Source: Acidimicrobiales bacterium (GTDB lineage: Bacteria > Actinomycetota > Acidimicrobiia > Acidimicrobiales > GCA-2861595). From it: a DNA stretch of 64,000 nt. Location: the NCBI GenBank assembly GCA_036262515.1, contig DATAIT010000106.1:1-64000 (forward strand), in the 5' to 3' direction. Below, piece after piece: positions 1 to 10,008 of this stretch. Numbering within the stretch: position 1 is the first letter of the stretch; each line of letters begins with the position of its first letter. Below the pieces are notes generated by a model. The model was not told the origin of the DNA. It saw only the letters and a list, made by a program, of their open reading frames with translations, and did no database searches. A program made the position numbers and the translations under genes.

Positions 1-2793
1 GACCATGAACCGCCCCTGCTCCCCGGGCGGGGCCAGCGCGGCGAGCGGCACGTGCTCGGCGCCGGAGGCGTAGTCGACGAGGACGGCGTGGCGGTGGGAG
101 AAGGTGCCCCGGCGGGTGTCCTGCCCGGACAGCCGCACGTCGGAGCCCTCGAGCAGCAGCGACCCGAAGGCCATGGCCTCGCCCAGGGCCCAGTCGACCT
201 CGCCGCCCGCGTACAGCTTGGCCCGGGCGTCGAGCTGGCGGGCCAGCTTGGGATGGACGGTGAAGCCGTCTGGCGCCGAATGCAGGGCGGCGGCGATGCG
301 GTCGAGAGCCTCCCGGCCGACACCGGTCTCCGGCGAGGGCAGGACCTCCGAGGCAGGCGGGTTCACCAGTCGCGTCGGGCGCGGCGGGGCCGACTGTCGG
401 GTCTCGTCGAGCGCCTCCTGGAGTCGCGCCGAGAAGTCGTCGAGGGCCCGCTCGGCCTCCTCCAGCGTGATGTCGCCCCGCTTCACGAGCGTCTCGGTGT
501 ACAGCTTGCGCACCGAGCGCCGGTCCTGGATGCGGCCGTACATCTGCGGCTGGGTGTAGCTCGGCTCGTCGGCCTCGTTGTGCCCGAACCGCCGGTAGCA
601 GACCATGTCGATCACGACGTCCTTGCGGAACGCCTGGCGGAACGCGAATGCCATGCGCGCCACGCGCACGCACGCCTCGGGATCGTCGCCGTTCACGTGG
701 AAGATCGGCGCCTGCACCATCTTCGCCACGTCTGTCGCGTACACCGACGAGCGGGCCGACTCGGGGCTGGTCGTGAACCCGAGCTGGTTGTTGATGACCA
801 GGTGGACGGTGCCGCCGGTGCGGTAGCCGCGAAGAGCCGACAGGTTCAACGTCTCGGCCACCACGCCCTGGCCGGCGAAGGCGGCGTCGCCGTGGATGAG
901 CAACGGCAGCACCGGGTACTCGGTGCCGCGATCGAGCAGGTCCTGCTTGGCCCGGGCCATGCCCTCCACGACGGGGTCGACCGCCTCGAGGTGCGACGGG
1001 TTCGACGCCAGGGACACCGGGATCGCCCGTCCCGACATGCCCACGAACTTGCCGGTGGCCCCCTTGTGGTACTTGACGTCGCCCGACCCCTGCACGGTGT
1101 CGGGGTCGATGTCGCCCTCGAACTCGCGGAACAGCTCGCGGTACGACTTGCCCACGATGTTGGCGAGCACGTTGAGCCGGCCCCGGTGGGCCATCCCGAG
1201 CACGACCTCGACCACGCCGGCGCGGGCCGCCTCGTCGATCACGCTGTCGAGGAGGGGGATGGCCGACTCGCCCCCCTCCAGCCCGAAGCGCTTCTGGCCC
1301 ACGTACCGGGTGTGGAGGAAGCGCTCGAAGGCCTCGGCCGCGTTGAGCCGGGACAGGATGTGGCGCATCTCGTCGCCCGTGAGCGTGGTGTCGACGCCCT
1401 CCACGTGCTCCTGGATCCAGCGCTTCTGGTCGGGCTCCTGGATGTGCATGTACTCGACGCCGACGGTGCGGCAGTAGGCGTCGCGCAGGATCCCGAGGAT
1501 CTCCGACAGCCGGAGCTCGTCCTTGCCGGCCAGCCCCTCGGTGAGGAACTCGCGGTCGAGGTCCCAGATGGTGAGCCCGTAGGTCGCCGGGTCGAGCTCG
1601 GGGTGCATCCGGGGCTCCTTGGCCCCGAGCGGGTCGAGGTCGGCGATGAGGTGGCCGCGCACCCGGTACATGTTGATCACGGTCTGGACGTGCAGCTGCT
1701 TGGTGAGGCGAGACCGCTCCTGGTCGACCGGGTTCACGTCCCGCCGCCAGCGCACAGGCTCGTAGGGAACGTGCATGGCCCGGAAGACGTCGTCGTAGAA
1801 GCCGTCCTCACCGAGCAACAGACCGTGGACGCGGCGCAGGAAGGTGCCCGACTCGGCGCCCTGGATGATGCGGTGGTCGTAGGTGGACGTGAGCGTCACG
1901 ACCTTGCTCACGCCGAGCTGGGCCAGCGCCCGTGGGTCGGCCGCCTGGTACTCCGCCGGGTAGTCGATGGCGCCCACCCCGACGATGGCGCCCTGGCCGG
2001 GCATCAGCCGGGGGACCGAGTGGACCGTGCCGATGGTGCCCGGGTTGGTGAGCGTGACGGTGACCCCGGAGAAGTCGTCTGCCGTGAGCTTGTTCGTGCG
2101 GACCTTGCGGATCAACTCCTCGTAGGCCAGCCAGAAGGACCGGAAGTCGAGCGTGTCGGCGCCGCGGATGCACGGGACGAGCAGCGTCCGGCTGCCGTCG
2201 CTCTTCTCGACGTCGACGGCCAGGCCGAGGCCGAGATGCTCCGGGCGGGCCACCGCCGGCTTGCCGTCGGCGGTGGTGGCGAACGCCGAGTTCATGACGG
2301 GCACGTCGCCGACGGCCCGCACGATGGCCCACCCGATCAGGTGGGTGAACGACACCTTCCCTCCGCCGGCGCGGACGAGGTGGTTGTTCAAGATGGTGCG
2401 GTTCACCTCGAGCAGCCGGGCCGGCACCGACCGGGCGCTGGTCGCGGTGGGAACGCCGAGGCTGGCCTCCATGTTGGCGGCGACGCGCGCTCCGGCGCCC
2501 CGAAGAGGGGTGGTGACGGGGCCGTCGGGTGCCGGCGGAGCGGCGGGCGCAGAGGCCGGGCCGGGTTGGGCGGTCGGGCTCGGGGCGGCGCCCGGTGCGG
2601 GCGCGACGCCTTCGGCCGGGCGCGCTGCCTGGTCCGGCGCACCGTTGGTTCGGCGCTCGATCCGGTAGTCGGCGAAGAACTCCCGCCAGCTCTCGCTCAC
2701 CGACTGCGGGTCGTCCCGGAACTGCTCGTACATCTCGTCCACGAGCCAGTCGTTCGGTCCGAACGAGCCGGTGGGACGTGGGTCCTCTGGCAT
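1..2793 (-). CDS. kgd: Multifunctional 2-oxoglutarate dehydrogenase E1 (Kgd/OdhA/SucA type), 3' end cut by window
   Basis: ThDP-dependent E1 of the 2-oxoglutarate dehydrogenase complex, oxidising 2-oxoglutarate in the TCA cycle. The reverse strand gives a start followed by FGPNDWLVDEMYEQFRDD, the conserved N-terminus of actinobacterial Kgd. A Pro/Ala-rich linker comes next, then an E2-like acyltransferase domain with the TYDHRIIQGAESG motif, then E1 with the ThDP-region GDAAFAGQGVVAETLNLS. This fused E2-E1 layout is the actinobacterial form. 931 codons are visible of an expected ~1,220-1,260, so the C-terminus lies outside the window. ATG at 2793 has an AGGGAG sequence just upstream and a TAGGAT box 10 nt upstream. 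Divergent from ettA. Confidence 0.96.
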   Translation of the reverse strand, partial: MPEDPRPTGSFGPNDWLVDEMYEQFRDDPQSVSESWREFFADYRIERRTNGAPDQAARPAEGVAPAPGAAPSPTAQPGPASAPAAPPAPDGPVTTPLRGAGARVAANMEASLGVPTATSARSVPARLLEVNRTILNNHLVRAGGGKVSFTHLIGWAIVRAVGDVPVMNSAFATTADGKPAVARPEHLGLGLAVDVEKSDGSRTLLVPCIRGADTLDFRSFWLAYEELIRKVRTNKLTADDFSGVTVTLTNPGTIGTVHSVPRLMPGQGAIVGVGAIDYPAEYQAADPRALAQLGVSKVVTLTSTYDHRIIQGAESGTFLRRVHGLLLGEDGFYDDVFRAMHVPYEPVRWRRDVNPVDQERSRLTKQLHVQTVINMYRVRGHLIADLDPLGAKEPRMHPELDPATYGLTIWDLDREFLTEGLAGKDELRLSEILGILRDAYCRTVGVEYMHIQEPDQKRWIQEHVEGVDTTLTGDEMRHILSRLNAAEAFERFLHTRYVGQKRFGLEGGESAIPLLDSVIDEAARAGVVEVVLGMAHRGRLNVLANIVGKSYRELFREFEGDIDPDTVQGSGDVKYHKGATGKFVGMSGRAIPVSLASNPSHLEAVDPVVEGMARAKQDLLDRGTEYPVLPLLIHGDAAFAGQGVVAETLNLSALRGYRTGGTVHLVINNQLGFTTSPESARSSVYATDVAKMVQAPIFHVNGDDPEACVRVARMAFAFRQAFRKDVVIDMVCYRRFGHNEADEPSYTQPQMYGRIQDRRSVRKLYTETLVKRGDITLEEAERALDDFSARLQEALDETRQSAPPRPTRLVNPPASEVLPSPETGVGREALDRIAAALHSAPDGFTVHPKLARQLDARAKLYAGGEVDWALGEAMAFGSLLLEGSDVRLSGQDTRRGTFSHRHAVLVDYASGAEHVPLAALAPPGEQGRFMV

Positions 2794-2803
2794 CTCCCTG
2801 TCG

Positions 2804-2809
2804 ATCCTA
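2804..2809 (-). promoter_or_regulatory. -10 box (TAGGAT) of kgd
   Basis: TAGGAT on the minus strand ends 10 nt before the kgd ATG. The short leader contains AGGGAG, a possible Shine-Dalgarno sequence. Confidence 0.45.
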
Positions 2810-2876
2810 CCGGCCGCCTCCCGCCATCCCGGCGAGCGGCCCGGGTGCCCGCCGGGGCCCGCCCGGCCGTCTCCAC

Positions 2877-2882
2877 TACCGT
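2877..2882 (+). promoter_or_regulatory. -10 box (TACCGT) of ettA
   Basis: TACCGT ends 8 nt before the ettA ATG, so transcription would begin at or within 1-2 nt of the start codon. Confidence 0.55.
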
Positions 2883-2890
2883 CGGGAGCC

Positions 2891-4570
<1,680 letters not shown>

Positions 4571-4591
4571 GGCCCGGCGCCAGCGATCCCG

Positions 4592-4966
4592 GTGACGACC
4601 ACGGCCGTGTCGGTGCGGGCCGTTCGGCGCGTGGTGGTCGTGGTGTGCGTCGCGGGCGTCGCAGGGATGATCGTGGCGTCGGTCAACGACAACAGCGGGG
4701 CCGCCCTCACGTTCGGCCTCGTCACGACGGCCTCGGTGGTGTGCCTCGTGGTGGCCACCGCCGTCACCCGTCCTGCGGGGCTGGCGGGGCCCGGCGGGCC
4801 GGGGTCAGGCGCCCCGGATGCGGTGCCGGGCGCCGCGCCGGTGGACGACGACGTGGCCGCCCGGGTCGAGGATCTGGTCGGCCTCCTGGTGGCGTCGGGC
4901 GCCGACGAGCGGACGGTGCGCTCCCTCGTACGAGAGGCGGTGCGCCTCGGGCGGAGCAGCTCCTGA
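4592..4966 (+). CDS. Small membrane protein of unknown function
   Basis: 124 residues from a GTG start, 21 nt after ettA and probably cotranscribed. Two hydrophobic stretches are visible (about residues 15-30 and 36-58). A Gly/Pro/Ala linker follows, then a charged C-terminal helix of about 40 residues (DDDVAARVEDLVGLLVASG...). This looks like a two-helix membrane anchor with a cytoplasmic tail. I do not recognise a family. Frame usage matches its neighbours and nothing better overlaps it. Confidence 0.6.
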   Translation: MTTTAVSVRAVRRVVVVVCVAGVAGMIVASVNDNSGAALTFGLVTTASVVCLVVATAVTRPAGLAGPGGPGSGAPDAVPGAAPVDDDVAARVEDLVGLLVASGADERTVRSLVREAVRLGRSSS

Positions 4967-5190
4967 GGGCGCGTCCGACGCCGATCCGAGGCGATGAGGA
5001 CGCCGGGGGCAGGTGCACGGCGGACGCACCCACACCCCGGCGTCGGCACAAACCTTCACACCTTCTCGGGCGCGAGTCAATCCCACGAGGCCGCCAAAGT
5101 GGTCAGGGTCGTCCCGCCGCGTCCCCTACGCTCTCCCAGCGCGAGCGTGGAAACGCTCAAAGCGACCATGAGGTCTGCCGATATGAACGC

Positions 5191-5415
5191 ATGGCGAACA
5201 CGACTGTGATGAAGAGCCGGGCCGTCGACCGCCCCGTCGAGCCCGGAAACTCGGCCATGTGCGCCCACTGCGGCGCCCCCGTGAAGTTCGTCGCCCGGGC
5301 GCAACTGCGCCAGGTGATCGCGAACGTCTACGTGGACGGTGTCTGGGACCGGGTGGAGCACTTCCACGCCGACTGCTACGCGGAAGCCGGCCAGCCCTAC
5401 GGGCCGACGAGCTAG
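5191..5415 (+). CDS. Small zinc-ribbon-like protein
   Basis: 74 residues. Cys24-x2-Cys27 (CAHC) pairs with His59-x2-Cys62 (HADC), a plausible single zinc site. The segment between, with IANVYVDGVWDRVEHFHADC, reads like a compact treble-clef or zinc-ribbon protein. It lies alone, after a 224-nt non-coding stretch containing a TACGCT box at about 5129, and is followed by the que operon. Function unknown. The ATG at 5191 is the first plausible start. Confidence 0.7.
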   Translation: MANTTVMKSRAVDRPVEPGNSAMCAHCGAPVKFVARAQLRQVIANVYVDGVWDRVEHFHADCYAEAGQPYGPTS

Positions 5416-5441
5416 CGCACGGCCGGTCGCACCGGCAGCGG

Positions 5442-5447
5442 TAGCGT
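5442..5447 (+). promoter_or_regulatory. -10 box (TAGCGT) of the que operon
   Basis: TAGCGT ends 8 nt before the queD GTG, the near-leaderless pattern seen throughout the window. Confidence 0.55.
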
Positions 5448-5455
5448 TGGGCGCA

Positions 5456-5803
5456 GTGCCCACCCGCGTCACCCGCTCGTTCACCTTCGAAGCCGCCCAC
5501 TACCTGCCCTGGCACCCCGGGCAGTGCCGCAACCTCCACGGCCACAGCTACCGGTTGGAGGTGGCGGTCGAGGGCCCGCTCGACGCCAACGGCGTGGTCG
5601 TGGACTTCGCCGACGTGAAGGCCGTCGTCGATCGCGAGGTCGTCGCCCGCTACGACCACACCCTCCTCAACGACCTCCTCGAGAACCCGACGGCCGAGCT
5701 GGTTGCCGCCGATGCCTGGAAACGACTGGAAGCGGCTGGCCTGCCGCCGGCCTGGGTCCGGCTGTGGGAGACGCCGACCTCCTCGGTGGAGATCGTCCCG
5801 TAG
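5456..5803 (+). CDS. queD: 6-carboxy-5,6,7,8-tetrahydropterin synthase QueD
   Basis: Converts 7,8-dihydroneopterin triphosphate to 6-carboxytetrahydropterin, the second step to preQ0. The PTPS fold is recognisable from zinc ligands His15, His28 and His30 (AAHYL...LHGHSY), the catalytic Cys24 just before the HGH motif, the YDHTLLND segment and the terminal WETPTSSVEI glutamate motif. 115 residues, usual for QueD. The GTG start fits the F-x-AAH N-terminus of the family and the promoter box. Its stop codon is immediately followed by the queC start, so the two are translationally coupled. Confidence 0.93.
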   Translation: MPTRVTRSFTFEAAHYLPWHPGQCRNLHGHSYRLEVAVEGPLDANGVVVDFADVKAVVDREVVARYDHTLLNDLLENPTAELVAADAWKRLEAAGLPPAWVRLWETPTSSVEIVP

Positions 5804-6496
5804 GTGCGGGCCACCGTCGTCGTCCTGTCCGGCGGACTCGACTCCACGGTGTGCATGGCGGTGGCGCGCCGTGACGGGGCCGACGACCTCCTGGCCGTCA
5901 CCTTCGACTACGGCCAGCGCCACCGCATCGAGCTGGACCGGGCCGCCGCCGTTGCCGCCGCCTTCGGCGCCGAGCACCTGGTGACGGCCATCGACATGCG
6001 CGGCTGGGGTGGTTCGGCCCTCACCGACGTCGCCATCGACGTCCCGTCCCCCTCGGCCGGGCCCGGAGGGGGCGGGGCCGGCGGCATCCCGGTCACCTAC
6101 GTGCCGGCACGGAACCTGATCTTCCTCGCCCTGGCCGCGGGCATCGCCGAGGCGCGGGACGCCGGCGCTGTCTACCTGGGCGTGAACGCCCTGGACTACA
6201 GCGGGTACCCCGACTGCCGGCCGGAGTTCGTCGACTCGTTCCGGACCACGGCCGCCCTCGCCCTCAAACGGGGCGTCGAGGGCGATCCGCTCGACGTCCG
6301 GACGCCACTGATCGACGCCACCAAGGCCGACATCGTGCGCCTCGGTCGGGAGTTGGGAGCCCCCCTCGACCTCACGTGGTCGTGCTATCGGGGCGGACCT
6401 CGGCCGTGCGCTGACTGTGACGCCTGCGCGCTGCGGGCCAAGGGGTTCGCCGAGGCCGGGGTCGCCGATCCCTCCCTCGACCCGACCGCGGCCTGA
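5804..6496 (+). CDS. queC: 7-cyano-7-deazaguanine (preQ0) synthase QueC
   Basis: ATP-dependent conversion of 7-carboxy-7-deazaguanine to preQ0. The N-terminal PP-loop SGGLDST lies at about residues 9-15 and FDYGQRHRIEL follows. Zinc cysteines lie in the C-terminal WSCYRGGPRPCADCDAC segment, and YVPARNLIFL and GVNALDYSGYPDCRPEF are family motifs. 230 residues. A Gly/Pro-rich insert lies near residue 85. GTG start directly abuts the queD stop. Confidence 0.95.
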   Translation: MRATVVVLSGGLDSTVCMAVARRDGADDLLAVTFDYGQRHRIELDRAAAVAAAFGAEHLVTAIDMRGWGGSALTDVAIDVPSPSAGPGGGGAGGIPVTYVPARNLIFLALAAGIAEARDAGAVYLGVNALDYSGYPDCRPEFVDSFRTTAALALKRGVEGDPLDVRTPLIDATKADIVRLGRELGAPLDLTWSCYRGGPRPCADCDACALRAKGFAEAGVADPSLDPTAA

Positions 6497-6500
6497 TCGC

Positions 6501-7262
6501 ATGGGAGCCGCCGCCGGCGACGGGGACTCCTCCGTCGCGCCAAACGGGGACTCCTCCGTCGCGCCTCACGGGAGCGGCGCCACGCTGGTCGTCTCCGAGG
6601 TGTTCGGGCCCACGCTGCAGGGGGAGGGCCCGTCGGCCGGGAGGTCGGCGGGCTTCGTGCGCCTGGGCCGGTGCAACCTGGCATGCACGTGGTGCGACAC
6701 CAGCTACACGTGGGACTGGGACCGCCACGATCCGGCCCGGGAGCTGACCACCATGGGAGTGGACGCCGTGCTCGCCCAGCTCGACGCCATGGAGGTCGAC
6801 CGCCTCGTGGTCACCGGGGGCGAGCCGTTGCTCCAGCAGCGCCACCTCCCACCGCTGCTCGAAGGGGCCAAGGAGCGGGGCTGGACGATCGAGCTCGAGA
6901 CCGCCGGCACCGTCGCACCGGCGGCGGCCGTCGAGCTCGTCGACCGCTTCAACGTCTCCCCCAAGCTGGCCAACTCGGGGATGGCGGTCGAGCGCCGCTA
7001 CCGGCCCGACGTCCTCCGGTCGTTCCAGGCGACCGGCCGGGCCGTCTACAAGTTCGTGGCGAGCGGCCCGGCCGACCTCGTCGAGGTCGAGGCGATGGTG
7101 GCCGAGTGCGGCTTGGGCCCGGTGTGGGTGATGCCCGAGGGAACCGACGCCGGGACGGTCGTGGCCCGCATGCGGGAGCTGGCGCCCCACGTGCTGGCCC
7201 GGCGCTGGAACCTCACCCCACGGCTGCACGTGCTGCTCTGGGGCGACCAGCGGGGAACCTGA
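6501..7262 (+). CDS. queE: 7-carboxy-7-deazaguanine synthase QueE (radical SAM)
   Basis: Radical SAM enzyme forming 7-carboxy-7-deazaguanine. The CNLACTWCDTSY motif is the cluster-binding Cys-x3-Cys-x2-Cys. FGPTLQGEGPSAG, VTGGEPLLQ and NVSPKLANSG are typical. 253 residues. The first ~30 residues are a non-conserved extension that contains a tandem copy of GDSSVAP. The ATG lies 4 nt after queC. Together with queD and queC this gives a complete route from dihydroneopterin triphosphate to preQ0. A GTP cyclohydrolase (folE) would have to be elsewhere. Confidence 0.94.
   Translation: MGAAAGDGDSSVAPNGDSSVAPHGSGATLVVSEVFGPTLQGEGPSAGRSAGFVRLGRCNLACTWCDTSYTWDWDRHDPARELTTMGVDAVLAQLDAMEVDRLVVTGGEPLLQQRHLPPLLEGAKERGWTIELETAGTVAPAAAVELVDRFNVSPKLANSGMAVERRYRPDVLRSFQATGRAVYKFVASGPADLVEVEAMVAECGLGPVWVMPEGTDAGTVVARMRELAPHVLARRWNLTPRLHVLLWGDQRGT
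6521..6564 (+). repeat. Tandem 24-bp-period repeat in the 5' end of queE
   Basis: A 20-bp sequence is repeated exactly at 6521-6540 and 6545-6564 and encodes two consecutive GDSSVAP units in the non-conserved N-terminal extension of QueE. Confidence 0.85.
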
Positions 7263-7313
7263 ATCGGGCGTTCGCGCACGGACGCGGCGATGGCGGCGCG
7301 CGATGGTGGGGGC

Positions 7314-8963
7314 ATGCGCAGAGCCCGCCGCTTCTTCGCCGTCGCCCTGGCGCTGGTCGCCGGCCTGGCGATCGCCGTCGTGGCCGCGTGGGCGCTCGAC
7401 ACCAGCCGGTCCGACGGCAAGGTGGCCCGCAACGTCTCGGTGGCCGGCCGGGACGTGAGCGGGCTGGGCCCGGCGAAGCTCGCCCTCGTCGTCGCCGAGG
7501 TGGCCCGGAACTACGGGGCACGGCCCATCCAGGTGGAGGCTCCAGACGGCGGCTTCGCGCTGGAGCCGGGTGAGATCGGGCTCACCGTCGACGAGCCCGC
7601 AACCATCGCCGCCGTCCTCGACGCCGGCCGGACCGGCGACCCGGTGACCCGGATCACCGGGTGGGTGGCATCGTTCCTGAAGGACCGCACGCCGGACGTG
7701 CGTCTTCACGTCGACCGGGCCGCCGTCTACCGGGTCGTGGCCCAGCGCGACACGGGGCGGACGCCGCCCGTTGAGCCCACGGTGAAGGCGGAGAAGAGCC
7801 ACCTGGTGGCCGTCGACGGCATCCCGGGGTTGGGCATCGACCCGGCCTCGGTCCTCGACGCGCTCCCGGACGCTGCGGCCGGTGGCGTTCCGGTGCGGGT
7901 CCGTGTGCAGCGGGGCGCCGTCCCCCCGCGGTTCGACGTGGTGGATGCCGAGCGGCTGGTGGCGGCGGGCGAGGCTGCGACCGAGAAGGCGCTGGCGGTC
8001 ACCGTCGACGGCGCGGCCGGGGAGGTCCCCGCGCCGAAGCTCCGTTCGTGGCTCCGCTCGGTGGCCGACGACACCGGCCTGCGCCTGGCCGTCGACACGG
8101 TACGGGCCACGAGCGACCTGGCCGCCGTCCTGCCTGATGCGGGGACGCCTGCGGTGGAGACCGGCTTCACCGTGGTCGACGGCGTCCCGCAGATCGTCCC
8201 GGGAGCGCCCGGCACGGCGTGCTGCGCGCCCGACGCCGGGGCACAGGTCGACGCCGCCGTGCAGGCCCGCCTGGCCGGCAAGGCGGCCGAGCCGGTCGCC
8301 CTGCCTTCCAGGCGGCGGGACCCGGACTTCACGGTCGAGGAGGCGACGGCCCTCGGGGTCAAGGAGGTCGTGGGCACCTTCACCACCAACCACGCGCCGA
8401 ACCAGCCGCGCGTCACCAACATCCACCACATCTCCGACCTGGTGCGAGGCCAGGTCATCTTCCCCGGCAAGACCTTCTCGGTGAACGACTTCGTGGGCAA
8501 GCGCACCGAGGAGAAGGGGTTCGTGGTCGACCACGTCATCGAGGACGGCAAGTTCACCGAGTCGGTCGGGGGCGGGATCTCCCAGTTCGCCACGACCACC
8601 TTCAACGCCGCGTTCTTCGCGGGCCTGGAGTTCCCCGAGTACCAGTCCCACAGCCTGTACATCTCGCGGTACCCGTTCGGTCGGGAGGCCACGCTGTCGT
8701 ATCCCCATCCCGACCTGAAGATCCGAAACCCGAGCCCGTACGGCGTGCTCATCTGGCCGACCTACACCGGCCGCTCGGTCACTGTCACGCTCTATTCCAC
8801 CAAGTGGGTGGATGCCACCCAGTCGAACCAGACGCGCGAGCAACGGGGGCCGTGCACGCGGGTCCGCACCGAGCGAACCCGCCGGTTCCTGGCCGACGGG
8901 AGCGTGAAGGTGGATTCGGTGAGCGCCCTCTACCGGCCGGCCGAAGGGGTCGACTGCACGTAG
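7314..8963 (+). CDS. VanW family envelope protein with PG-binding-4-type domains
   Basis: 549 residues. An Arg-rich N-terminus and a single hydrophobic segment (about residues 8-29) make a signal anchor, so the rest is outside the membrane. Residues ~40-330 look like two PG_binding_4-type repeats (NVSVAGRDVSGLGPAKLA; GIPGLGIDPASV). The C-terminal half is the VanW domain (VGTFTTNHAPNQPRVTNIHH, FPGKTFSVNDFVGKRT, VGGGISQFATTTFNAAFFAG). The family is linked to wall modification but its reaction is unknown. An in-frame ATG at 7290 is possible; 7314 is preferred because GGTGGGGG precedes it and the signal anchor starts there. Confidence 0.88.
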   Translation: MRRARRFFAVALALVAGLAIAVVAAWALDTSRSDGKVARNVSVAGRDVSGLGPAKLALVVAEVARNYGARPIQVEAPDGGFALEPGEIGLTVDEPATIAAVLDAGRTGDPVTRITGWVASFLKDRTPDVRLHVDRAAVYRVVAQRDTGRTPPVEPTVKAEKSHLVAVDGIPGLGIDPASVLDALPDAAAGGVPVRVRVQRGAVPPRFDVVDAERLVAAGEAATEKALAVTVDGAAGEVPAPKLRSWLRSVADDTGLRLAVDTVRATSDLAAVLPDAGTPAVETGFTVVDGVPQIVPGAPGTACCAPDAGAQVDAAVQARLAGKAAEPVALPSRRRDPDFTVEEATALGVKEVVGTFTTNHAPNQPRVTNIHHISDLVRGQVIFPGKTFSVNDFVGKRTEEKGFVVDHVIEDGKFTESVGGGISQFATTTFNAAFFAGLEFPEYQSHSLYISRYPFGREATLSYPHPDLKIRNPSPYGVLIWPTYTGRSVTVTLYSTKWVDATQSNQTREQRGPCTRVRTERTRRFLADGSVKVDSVSALYRPAEGVDCT

Positions 8964-9029
8964 GCCGCCGGCGACCGGCGGCTCGTCCGCCGCCTCGTCC
9001 TCGGTTCCCGGTAGTTCCCGGAGTGGTGC

Positions 9030-9035
9030 CACAGT
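9030..9035 (+). promoter_or_regulatory. Possible -10 box (CACAGT)
   Basis: CACAGT ends 6 nt before the ATG at 9042. Position and the A2/T6 bases fit the leaderless pattern, but the first base is not T. Confidence 0.3.
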
Positions 9036-9041
9036 GGCCCC

Positions 9042-9938
9042 ATGGACGTCGCCGTCAGCGGTTCGCACGGATTCGTCGGCTCCGCTCTGGTCCCGGCCCT
9101 GACGGCGGCCGGCCACACGGTGCGGCGGCTGGTGCGGGGCACGGCCGCCGTGGGCGAGGTGGCCTGGGACCCCGACGGCGGCACCATCGACGACGCCCGC
9201 CTCGAGGGCGTGGACGCCGTCGTGCACCTCGGCGGTGTGGGCATCGGTGACAAGCGGTGGACGGCGGAGCAGAAGGAGCGCATCCGGTCGAGCCGCGTGC
9301 GGGGTACGGCGGTGCTGGCCAAGGCGCTGGCCGCCCTGCCCACCCCGCCGAGGGTGCTGGTGAGCGGCTCGGCCGTGGGCTACTACGGCGACCGTGGGGA
9401 GGCGATCCTCACCGAGGAGAGCGCCCCGGGTCACGGGTTCCTGGCCGACGTGGTCCGGGCGTGGGAGGACGCCACCGCCCCGGCCGCCCAGGCCGGCGTG
9501 CGGGTGGTGAACCTGCGCAGTGGCATCGTGCAGTCCCCTGCCGGCAGCGCGCTCAAGAAGCAACTTCCGCTGTTCAAGCTCGGACTGGGCGGGCCGCTGG
9601 GCAACGGGAAGCAGTGGGTGAGCTGGATCACGCTCGACGACGAGGTGGCCGCCATCCTCCATCTCCTCGGCGACGACTCGATCGAGGGACCGGTGAACGC
9701 GACCGCACCGGAGCCGGTGACGAGCGCCGAGCTCGCGATCGCGGTGGGCAGGGCGCTGCACCGCCCCGCCGTCCTCCCCGTGCCGAAGGCGGCCCTGCGC
9801 CTGGTCATGGGCAGCCAGATGGTCGACGAGATGCTGACCGCCAGCCAGCGGGCCGTCCCGACCAAGCTGCAGGCCGCCGGCTTCACCTTCCGCCACCCGT
9901 CCATCCAGGCGGCCATGGCGGCCCTCCTCGGGCGGTGA
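9042..9938 (+). CDS. TIGR01777 family NAD(P)-dependent epimerase (YfcH/SULA-like)
   Basis: 298 residues. The N-terminal Rossmann motif is VSGSHGFVGSALV. HLGGVGIGDKRWT, SGSAVGYYGDRG with the Tyr active site, and LRSGIVQSPAGSALKK are characteristic of the TIGR01777 extended SDR group. The C-terminal DUF1731-like part carries PKAALRLVMGSQMVDEMLTASQRAVPTKL. Substrate unknown; homologues affect cell division or plastid shape in other organisms. Stands alone with its own candidate promoter. Confidence 0.92.
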   Translation: MDVAVSGSHGFVGSALVPALTAAGHTVRRLVRGTAAVGEVAWDPDGGTIDDARLEGVDAVVHLGGVGIGDKRWTAEQKERIRSSRVRGTAVLAKALAALPTPPRVLVSGSAVGYYGDRGEAILTEESAPGHGFLADVVRAWEDATAPAAQAGVRVVNLRSGIVQSPAGSALKKQLPLFKLGLGGPLGNGKQWVSWITLDDEVAAILHLLGDDSIEGPVNATAPEPVTSAELAIAVGRALHRPAVLPVPKAALRLVMGSQMVDEMLTASQRAVPTKLQAAGFTFRHPSIQAAMAALLGR

Positions 9939-9996
9939 CGGGCCGGCCCGCCGGGTGCCGGGCGGGGCGGGCCCGGCGGGGCCGGGCGGCACCGGC

Positions 9997-10002
9997 GAGA
10001 AT
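9997..10002 (+). promoter_or_regulatory. Possible -10 box (GAGAAT)
   Basis: GAGAAT ends 6 nt before the ATG at 10009, a G-for-T variant of the TANNNT boxes seen elsewhere. Confidence 0.35.
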
Positions 10003-10008
10003 GCGGTC

